Source: CAZESS01 sp964594625 (GTDB lineage Archaea > Thermoplasmatota > E2 > UBA202 > DSCA01). From it: a DNA stretch of 22,814 nucleotides. Below, in pieces: positions 1-6,800 of this stretch; the stretch's first letter is position 1; each line of letters opens with the position of its first letter. The translations under genes and the position numbers were made by a program. Under the pieces are notes generated by a model that saw only the letters and a program-made list of their open reading frames with translations, did not search any database and was not told the origin of the DNA. The stretch lies in NCBI GenBank assembly GCA_964594625.1, contig CAZQNC010000013.1:1-22814 (forward strand), in the 5' to 3' direction.

Positions 1-54
1 GCCAGCCCTCCGCCGCGTAGGAAGCCCCGCCATTCATGGCGGGGAGGATGTCAC
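1..54 (+). mobile_element. Right end of an IS200/IS605-type (TnpB) element
   Basis: A nearly perfect hairpin (arms 25-33 and 36-44, CCCCGCCAT against ATGGCGGGG) is followed by AGGATGTCAC at 45-54. From memory, this arrangement (GAAGCCCCG, hairpin, GGGGAGGATGTCAC) is the typical right end of archaeal and bacterial IS605/IS1341-type elements, directly behind tnpB. In these elements the hairpin is also the 3' part of the TnpB guide RNA scaffold. The bases before the hairpin could be the last codons of tnpB: one frame stops at TAG 18-20, while another stays open through the hairpin to TGA 92-94. I cannot choose between them. The body of the element would lie left of the window, so a transposase gene is inferred and not seen. 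Confidence 0.62.
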
Positions 55-180
55 AGGGGGCAGTGCCCAGTGGATGGTTGAACAACAACTATGATGGTAT
101 CAATGGCGTCACCGCATCTTCAACCTCTCTTTCTTTTACTATTCGGCGAAAAGAATTTAATTATGAAGAGGTTGTGTTAA
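55..180 (+). other. Intergenic flank after the IS right end
   Basis: About 125 bp lie between the putative element end and the first gene. The first 16-20 bases after position 54 are where a TnpB guide segment would be read if the element is intact. The stretch becomes AT-rich towards the promoter of the first NosD-like gene. No credible coding sequence is visible. Confidence 0.5.
154..163 (+). promoter_or_regulatory. TATA-like box of first NosD-like gene
   Basis: AATTTAATTA preceded by a purine-rich CGAAAAG (BRE-like). Its centre lies about 22 nt before the ATG at 181 and 25 nt before the second ATG at 184, so the message may be nearly leaderless. A GAGG at 168-171 is an alternative ribosome-binding site. 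Confidence 0.45.
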
Positions 181-1428
181 ATGATGAAAACAAAGCTCAT
201 ATTTCTCATTGCCTTGTTGCTTCTTGTATATCCATTATCGAGTCTAGCATTACAGTCTTCTCAGGAATATATTGGTGCCTCAGTATATACAGCAGAGCTT
301 GAAGATGTTCTTTACGTGGGCGGAGACGGGCCAAACAACTATACAGGCATTCAGGATGCAATAAATGATGCTGGAGATGGCTACATGATTTACGTTTACT
401 ATGGAATTTATCAGGAAAATATCGTCGTCAACAAGAGTGTTTCGTTAATCGGCATTTCGGAAAACGATGAAAAACCGATAATAAATACGTCTGAAAACAG
501 GAACACAGTTTCTATCATTGCGGATGATTGTGTGTTCCAAGGCTTCTTGGTTAAAAGTCGACAGGAATTCACTGATGAAAATTCTCCTGCGTGTTATATG
601 CATACAAATGATAGTATCATCGAAAATAACACGTTCATGTATGGAAAATATACATGTTATATGCATAAATCATCTCGAAACACGATACGATATAACAAAT
701 TTGTAGGCGGCTACTTGATTGGTTTAAAGACGTATGAGGGAAGATACAACACCATTGCTTATAATATTGCACAAGATAATCATGCACTAGAGGGTTTATA
801 TTTATATGAAACAAATAGCAATATCTTGGGAAATACGGCAACAAATAATACCCATGGAATGAGTTTTGATGACGCAAGTAATTGCACCATTTCTTTCAAC
901 CAGATATACGAAAACATTCAATATGGAATGACCTCCGACGATTCTACTCATCTGTCCATAGCTAACAATACTATTCATTCCCACCAGTACGGCGGGATAT
1001 TGATGATGGATTGCTCCAACTGTACCATCCGGGACAACGAACTGTACGACAATCAATGGGGTGTATCCCTCGAAGGCAGGTGGAGATTGCCCTGGTGCAA
1101 AAACAAATACAATACCGTCATACATAACAGCATCCATGACAACGGGCTGGGGATATTTTTGGAGGATGGTTGGCGTAATTCATTCATCGAAAACGACATC
1201 ATCAATAATGACGTTAACGCCCGGTTTTCCTTAGTCCTTTTCTTCGAAGACCAAAATCCTTCTCGTCCATTTTATAATGAATGGAACGCAAATTACTGGA
1301 GCGACTGGGAGAAATCGTTTCCAAAACCAATACCGGGATATGTGGAGGTCACTTTCCAAAGTTTTTCATTATCTCTGCCCTGGCGCATGTACGACACAAA
1401 CCCGGCAGACGAGCCCTACGACTGGTGA
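181..1428 (+). CDS. Exported NosD-like right-handed beta-helix protein, copy 1
   Basis: The 415-residue protein starts with a signal peptide (KTK, then a leucine-rich core to about residue 24). It continues as a right-handed parallel beta-helix of the NosD/pectate-lyase-like type, marked by repeated N-rich turns such as IENNTF, NTIRYN and GNTATNN. The opening DVLYVGGDGPNNYTGIQDAI motif is the usual start of such domains in Methanomicrobia. It should be secreted or cell-surface; whether it binds carbohydrate or another ligand is unknown. No C-terminal membrane anchor or sorting signal is visible; it ends in PADEPYDW, shared with the next gene. Two ATGs lie in tandem (181 and 184), and TATA spacing slightly favours the second. 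The first two thirds of the gene are very AT-rich (16 G+C in the 60 bases 601-660, counted by hand), unlike its neighbours, which suggests acquisition from elsewhere. NosD is a fold label here; no nitrous-oxide reductase genes are present. Confidence 0.82.
   Translation: MMKTKLIFLIALLLLVYPLSSLALQSSQEYIGASVYTAELEDVLYVGGDGPNNYTGIQDAINDAGDGYMIYVYYGIYQENIVVNKSVSLIGISENDEKPIINTSENRNTVSIIADDCVFQGFLVKSRQEFTDENSPACYMHTNDSIIENNTFMYGKYTCYMHKSSRNTIRYNKFVGGYLIGLKTYEGRYNTIAYNIAQDNHALEGLYLYETNSNILGNTATNNTHGMSFDDASNCTISFNQIYENIQYGMTSDDSTHLSIANNTIHSHQYGGILMMDCSNCTIRDNELYDNQWGVSLEGRWRLPWCKNKYNTVIHNSIHDNGLGIFLEDGWRNSFIENDIINNDVNARFSLVLFFEDQNPSRPFYNEWNANYWSDWEKSFPKPIPGYVEVTFQSFSLSLPWRMYDTNPADEPYDW
1399..1425 (+). 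repeat. 27-bp exact repeat, copy 1 (end of NosD-like gene 1)
   Basis: The 27 bases encoding the NPADEPYDW tail are identical at 1399-1425 and 2673-2699, although most of the two genes has diverged. A further near match lies just upstream (1378-1395 against 2652-2669, one difference). Confidence 0.85.
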
Positions 1429-1464
1429 AAACTGGATGGAGAATAGGTCTACAAAAGAAAGAGG

Positions 1465-1470
1465 TATAAG
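1465..1470 (+). promoter_or_regulatory. TATA-like box of second NosD-like gene
   Basis: TATAAG behind a purine-rich run (AAAAGAAAGAGG), centred about 24 nt before the ATG at 1491. This fits a leaderless or nearly leaderless transcript. The second gene may therefore be transcribed independently of the first. Confidence 0.45.
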
Positions 1471-1490
1471 CGACGTAGTGATATAGATTT

Positions 1491-2705
1491 ATGAGATGGA
1501 TGGCTGTCGTCGCGGTAGGATTGGTGCTTCTCGCTCCGCTGTCATCACTCGGCAATATGATGGCCACTGTTGCCAGCGACGACATCCTCTACGTCGGCGG
1601 AAGTGGCCCGGGCAACTACAGCAGCATCCAGGCGGCCATCGATGACGCCGGTGACGACGCCACGGTGTACGTGTATCCGGGGATGTACAACGAGAGTATT
1701 GTGCTCGATAAAGAAGTACGTTTAATCGGGAAAAGCGAAGATGGGGTAAAGCCGGTGGTTCAGGCGGTGGAAGGTCAGAGTGCATTGCTCATCGTGGCCG
1801 ATGGATGTACCATTATGGGGTTTACCGTGAAAAGCCAGGATGTACGGAGCGATGACAATCCCTCCGCATGTGAGATACGCTCCGATAGCAATGTCATCGA
1901 GAATAATACGTTCATGTATGGTCGGGAGGCTGTTTTCCTCAACCAGTCATCACACAATATCGTTACACAGAACACGATACGCGGCGGATGGTGGCGAGGT
2001 ATCTACAGCAGATACGGCGCCCACAATGTAATCTCCTACAATGAAGCAAAACACAATAGTGGAGACGGTTTTTGTTTAGTGGAGGCAAACAGCACCATCA
2101 CGCATAATACAGCAACAGAAAACTCTGACGGGATAAGCATGACAGCTTGCCATAGCTGCATAATTTCTTTTAATTCGGTTTATGAAAATGACCAATATGG
2201 AATGCCCATTGATTCGTCCGCGAATCTCTCATTTATGAACAACTCGGTTCATTCGCATCCGTATGCCGGGTTGCAGTTGATGGATTGCCACGACTGCACG
2301 GTCACTGGCAACGAGCTCCGTGATAACGGTGCCGGGGTGATGATAGAGGGGGGATACCGACTACCGTGGAGTAAGTCATATGGCAACGTGATATCTCGGA
2401 ATAGCATCTCCGGCAGCACCCATCTCGGTCTGTACCTCGAAGACAGCCGGGAAAACCAGATAACGGAGAACAACTTCATAAACCAGGACAACATGTACTT
2501 CCATTTCTTCATCAAGATGGACGACCCCAATCCATCCAAGCCGTTATACAACGACATCAACCGTAACTACTGGAGTGACTGGTCATCCTCTGAGCCAAAA
2601 CCGATACAGGGACAGGTCGACATAGCCATCTGGCTGTTCATACTAGAATTCCCCTGGCACATGTACGACGAGAACCCGGCAGACGAGCCCTACGACTGGA
2701 GCTAA
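1491..2705 (+). CDS. Exported NosD-like right-handed beta-helix protein, copy 2
   Basis: This 404-residue paralogue of the preceding protein aligns with it along its whole length. Shared blocks include DILYVGGSGPGNYSSIQAAI, VIENNTFMYG, YENDQYGM, NYWSDW and the final PADEPYDW. It has a short signal peptide (MRWMAVVAVGLVLLAPLSSL) and then beta-helix coils with N/D-rich turns. It is probably secreted or surface-attached; its ligand or activity is unknown. It starts 62 bp after copy 1, so the pair looks like a tandem duplication. Its base composition is intermediate between AT-rich copy 1 and the GC-rich rest of the window. An alternative start at 1500 (fourth codon) is possible but would trim the signal peptide. 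As in copy 1, no anchor or archaeosortase-type C-terminus is visible. Confidence 0.83.
   Translation: MRWMAVVAVGLVLLAPLSSLGNMMATVASDDILYVGGSGPGNYSSIQAAIDDAGDDATVYVYPGMYNESIVLDKEVRLIGKSEDGVKPVVQAVEGQSALLIVADGCTIMGFTVKSQDVRSDDNPSACEIRSDSNVIENNTFMYGREAVFLNQSSHNIVTQNTIRGGWWRGIYSRYGAHNVISYNEAKHNSGDGFCLVEANSTITHNTATENSDGISMTACHSCIISFNSVYENDQYGMPIDSSANLSFMNNSVHSHPYAGLQLMDCHDCTVTGNELRDNGAGVMIEGGYRLPWSKSYGNVISRNSISGSTHLGLYLEDSRENQITENNFINQDNMYFHFFIKMDDPNPSKPLYNDINRNYWSDWSSSEPKPIQGQVDIAIWLFILEFPWHMYDENPADEPYDWS
2673..2699 (+). repeat. 27-bp exact repeat, copy 2 (end of NosD-like gene 2)
   Basis: Identical to 1399-1425; encodes the same C-terminal tail of the paralogue. It could arise by recent gene conversion or by strong constraint on the tail. 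Confidence 0.85.
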
Positions 2706-2715
2706 AAAGAGCGTT

Positions 2716-3711
2716 CTATGCCAGCCGTTCGTGGCAGACGTCACGCCGGCTGCAATAGATGCATTTGCCCGTGCGCTCGTGGTTGCGGTGTGCCTCGCCC
2801 TGCCTGCGGTCGCGGAGCAGCTTGTCCCGGAGCTCCATGACCGTCTCCCGGAGCTCGTCGCTGTTGTCGATGCTGTATTTTTTTTCCTCGTATTCGATGA
2901 TGCCGTAGGGCACTGGCCCGAAGGATTCCTCGACGAGCATGCAGTAGGCGATGAGCTGGACGATATGCGAAAACAGGGGTCCCTTGGGCGTCCGCCCCGT
3001 CTTCTTCTCCACGGGCATGTAGCTGCTGTCCCGCCGGATGATGTAGTCCGGCCGCCCCCGGATGCCCAGCCGTCTGGACTCCAGCAGCGGGCTCTCCTGC
3101 TCCATGCCCACGTAGGCGATGTCCTCCTGCGGCGACACGTATTCCAGCTTCCGCATCAGCATGCCCTCCGACAGGTTCAGCGAGCGATAAAAATACAGGT
3201 TGGCGGCCACGATCCATACCAGCGCCAGAATCTCAAGGAAGATGGCGACATCCCGGTTGGCGGGCAGTGCCGACAGGATGACGACCAGCGCGATGACCAT
3301 GGCGCCCATCGAGGAAAACAGCACGGTTTTCTCGTAGCGCATCCTGAGGACGTCGATGGCGATTTTTTCCGCCTTGTACAGAAAATAGATGGAATAGAGC
3401 AGCCAGAGCAGGGAGAGCGCCACGAACAGATAGCTGTGCTCCCGGGCGCCGAGGTCGGTGGCGAAGGTAAGGCCGACGACGGCGAGCAGGGAGGCGGCGC
3501 CGATGAGCCCGATGATGACGTTGGTATATTGTTTTCGTTTTTTCTCGTCCCGCCGGATGCTTTCCAGCTCCTGTCCCGCGCTGTTATGGCGGCGGACGCC
3601 CGCCGTGGAGTCGACCACGTCTTCCTGGGTGCTCAGCCACCATGAAAGCGGGCAGTATGCATATTTTTCCAGGTCGCCGGCTGCGACCATCTCCTGCTGT
3701 GCATCATCCAT
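2716..3711 (-). CDS. Membrane-embedded Cas4-like PD-(D/E)XK nuclease
   Basis: The 331-residue protein has the motifs of the Cas4/Dna2/RecB nuclease family. Cys20 lies in YCPLSWW, His42 in the N-terminal part, GRPD at 219-222 and the VEKKTG core at 234-239 (Glu235, Lys237). QLIAY at 252-256 is the QxxxY motif, and Cys317, Cys320 and Cys326 lie near the C-terminus. Cys20 plus the three C-terminal cysteines match the four [4Fe-4S] ligands of Cas4. Unusually, about 110 residues between the N-terminal cysteine/His and the catalytic core hold four hydrophobic segments (about 63-84, 93-112, 132-150 and 155-174). The protein should therefore sit in the membrane with its nuclease domain in the cytoplasm. 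No cas1, cas2 or CRISPR array is nearby, so this is a solo Cas4-like protein; its role is unknown. It is tail-to-tail with NosD-like copy 2 (10 bp gap). The ATG at 3711 lies a few bases downstream of the inferred transcription start. Confidence 0.78.
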   Translation of the reverse strand: MDDAQQEMVAAGDLEKYAYCPLSWWLSTQEDVVDSTAGVRRHNSAGQELESIRRDEKKRKQYTNVIIGLIGAASLLAVVGLTFATDLGAREHSYLFVALSLLWLLYSIYFLYKAEKIAIDVLRMRYEKTVLFSSMGAMVIALVVILSALPANRDVAIFLEILALVWIVAANLYFYRSLNLSEGMLMRKLEYVSPQEDIAYVGMEQESPLLESRRLGIRGRPDYIIRRDSSYMPVEKKTGRTPKGPLFSHIVQLIAYCMLVEESFGPVPYGIIEYEEKKYSIDNSDELRETVMELRDKLLRDRRQGEAHRNHERTGKCIYCSRRDVCHERLA

Positions 3712-3738
3712 CGTTGTACCCGTAAGATGTTATCCCAG

Positions 3739-3745
3739 TATAAAC
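3739..3745 (-). promoter_or_regulatory. TATA-like box of Cas4-like gene
   Basis: Read on the minus strand, GTTTATA centred at 3742 is about 31 nt before the ATG at 3711. With about 25 nt to the transcription start, this leaves a leader of only about 6 nt. Confidence 0.4.
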
Positions 3746-3806
3746 TTTTCTTCGCTCCGGCTGTCCGCCCGGTTATCCCTCCGCAGACGGCGAAAAAAAT
3801 AAAAAA

Positions 3807-3813
3807 CTTTAAG
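3807..3813 (+). promoter_or_regulatory. TATA-like box of the giant surface protein gene
   Basis: CTTTAAG preceded by an A-rich BRE-like stretch (CGAAAAAAATAAAAAA). Transcription would start near 3835. This excludes the in-frame GTG at 3813 and supports the ATG at 3849. Confidence 0.5.
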
Positions 3814-3838
3814 TGCAAGGACATACATTCTTTAGAGC

Positions 3839-3843
3839 AGGTG
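3839..3843 (+). promoter_or_regulatory. Ribosome-binding site that decides the 3849 start
   Basis: AGGTG, complementary to the archaeal 16S rRNA 3' end, ends 5 nt before ATG 3849. Confidence 0.55.
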
Positions 3844-3848
3844 TTTGC

Positions 3849-6800
3849 ATGAAGCGAGGGGTCGGGATTGCGTTACTGCTATTTGTAATTATAATTGTAG
3901 GAGGAACAGCTGTTTTTGTCCTGTCACATGGGACGGCGTCGGCTGCATCCTCGGGAAAAATCATCTTCGTGGACGACGACTTCGTCGACGATCCGGCGAA
4001 CCACAAGTTCAGCAGCCTCCAGGACGCGATAGACCACGCGGATACCGAGCCGGGGGACACCATCGCCGTCTTCGCCGGCACCTACGACCACATCGCCATC
4101 AACAAGGACGACCTCACCATCTCCGGGGAGGGCGCCGGCAGCGTCACCATCACGGACAGCGCCGCCTACGCGGTGAGCGTGTTCGCCGACGGGGTGACCA
4201 TCCAGAACGTGACCATCCGTGGGGGAACCTCCGCCGCCCTGTACACCAACCATGACCATCTGACGGTCAGATACTGCACGATGACGCAGGGCAGCCGGCA
4301 GAGCGGCAACTGGGCGGCCCAGATAAGCGGCGATCACGCCGCCATGTACCATTGTACGATATCGCAGGCCGGCTGGGGGCTCAACATCCGGCAGGCATAC
4401 AACTGCAGCGTTCGCGACACCTCGTTCACCGACATAGAAAACAAGGCGGTCGTCGTCGAGCATTCATCCGACATTTTTATCCGTAATATCACTGCTACAA
4501 ACGTCTTCTGCGGGATGCGCATCCTCGAAACCGATGGTGTACATCTCATAAATAGCACGTTTGCCGACAACAAGGTCGGGCTCATCCTCGACGAGGACGC
4601 CACGGACAGCAGCATCCGGAACTGCCGGTTTACGGGCAACGCCGGCCTGGGCATCGATTTCGGCTACGGCATCTACCTCGATGCATCATGGAACAACACC
4701 ATCACCAGCTGCCACGTCCAGGGAAACGACCGCGGCATCTACGCCGAGGCCACGTCGCATGACAACCTCATCCACCACAACAACTTCATCGGCAACGGCA
4801 TCAACGCCGTTGACCATGGCACCAATGTATGGAACAGCAGCATCGGCAACCACTGGGACGGCTACACCGGCGTCGACACAGATCACAACGGCATCGGTGA
4901 CACGCCGTACATGCTGACGGCCAGCACCGCCATGGACCATCATCCGCTCGTCGCCCCCGTTCAGAGCCCGCCGGCCCGGGTCTGGGTCGACGACGACTAT
5001 ACCCCGGCTACGCCGGGCTGGGCACATGACCATTTCGACACTCTGCAGGCAGCCCTCGACGCCGTCACCCCGTCCGGCGGCTGCTACGTCTACAACGGCA
5101 GCTACCAGGAATGCGCGGTCACCAAGAACATCTCGCTGGTCGGCGCCGGTGACGCCCGCATCGCCGGCGGCAGCGACGGCATCTATGTCACCGCGGACGA
5201 CGTCTACATCAGCGGGTTCGTGGTCACAGCGAGCGACGCCGCCGTCAAGATACAGAACGCCGGGCGGGTCACCGTCGCCAACTGCAGCGTTTCGCAGGCG
5301 GTGTTCGGCGTCTACCTGGTTAACACGTACGGCTGCGAGCTGTATAATCTCTCCGTTCACCACAACCACAAGGGCATCTTCCTGTTTGACGCCTCTGCGT
5401 CCACCATATGGGGCAGCCACATCCACAACAACACCTATTTCGGCATTGAACTGAGCCATACGTCGCTGGGCAACACGGTCGCCGACTGCCACATTGCAGA
5501 TAACGGCAACTACGGCGTCTACCTCGTGCAGCAGTCCAACGACAACAGCTTCTGGCATAACACGTTCATCGACAACGCCGCCTATGACACCTGCAGCAAC
5601 CAGTGGGGCGGCGCCTACGAGGAGGCGCTCGGCAACTACTGGAGCATGCATCAGGGGGCAGACGTCCTGAAGGGCGCGGCCCGCAGCATGCCCGGGCAGG
5701 ACGGCTATGTTGACAGCCAGTATACGATTCCCGGCGGGTCCGGGGCAGCCGACGCATACCCGCTTCGGTATCCGGTGACCGACCACCCGCGTTTCGTCTG
5801 GGTCAACGCCGATGGATTCACCCCGGGATATCCCGGCTGGCAGCATGACCATTTTGCCTCCATCCGGATGGCGGTGGACGCGGTGCAGGACGAGGGCGGC
5901 TGCTTTGTGTACGACGGCGGATACCAGGAACACGTTTTGCTGGAGCGTCCGGTCACCGTGACCGGGCAGACGGCGGCCGGTACGGTCGTCCGGGGAAACG
6001 ATGCCCCCGGATTTGCCATCACCGGGGACGGGATAACGCTTCATGATTTTACGGTGCGTGACTGCTGGAACGACCCCGGCATCCATGTGACGGGCGACAA
6101 CGCCACCGTCAGCGGCTGCGTGGTCGCCGACAGCTACTACGGCGTCGTGGTGACCGGCAACGACACCCGCCTTGCCAATACCAGCATCCGTCATAACGCG
6201 TACATCGGAGCGGCATGGCGGCAGACGCAGCGACCCGTCATGCAGCACTGCAGCGTGTACGGCAACAACAAGGGAGTCGTGCTCATGCAGGTCACCGACG
6301 GCCTGTTCACCCATGTCGAGGTTCACAACAACTCTGTGAACGGCCTTGAGCTCTCCTCGTCCGATGACAACATCTTCCATCATATTTATTGCATCGACAA
6401 CATGTACGGCGTCCACGCCGACAGCTCCAGCGGCAACCTTTTCTATTTCAACGACTTCATCGGCAACGACCAGCATGCCTGGGACAACGGCGACAACAGC
6501 TGGGACAACGGCACCGTGGGCAACTACTGGCAGGGATTCGACGGCGGCACCCGCATCCAGGGGACCTATAGCACCCCGTACATGGTACCCGGCGGCGGCA
6601 ACGCCGACAACCATCCGCTAATACGCCGGGCCGGACTACCGATTCCGTCTTTCACCATTAATCCTTCTCCCACGTTCACCATGCAGACGGTGACCTTCAC
6701 CGACATATCTATAGACCTCGACGGCGCCATCGTGCAGCGATACTGGGATTACGGGGATGGCTCCAACGCCACAACAGCTGATGCAACTACGACGCACGTC

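Noticed and set aside
36..302. Small open frame starting in the IS right-end hairpin
   Set aside because: It starts inside the hairpin and overlaps the signal-peptide region of NosD-like copy 1 in another frame; no ribosome-binding site or protein features.
181..2705. NosD-like proteins as part of a nitrous-oxide reductase cluster
   Set aside because: Only the beta-helix fold is shared; no nosZ, nosF, nosY or copper-handling genes are present.
2731..3645. Plus-strand open frame of 304 codons opposite the Cas4-like gene
   Set aside because: Shadow frame; the minus strand carries the complete nuclease motif set and cysteines.
2716..3711. Cas4-like gene as part of a CRISPR adaptation module
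   Set aside because: No cas1, cas2, other cas gene or repeat array is present in the window.
4686..6614. Very long minus-strand open frame (642 codons) opposite the beta-helix modules
   Set aside because: It is a by-product of GC-rich codon use in the plus-strand gene. Its protein is low-complexity Val/Ala/Gly/Asp-rich without domains, while the plus strand encodes clear repeats.
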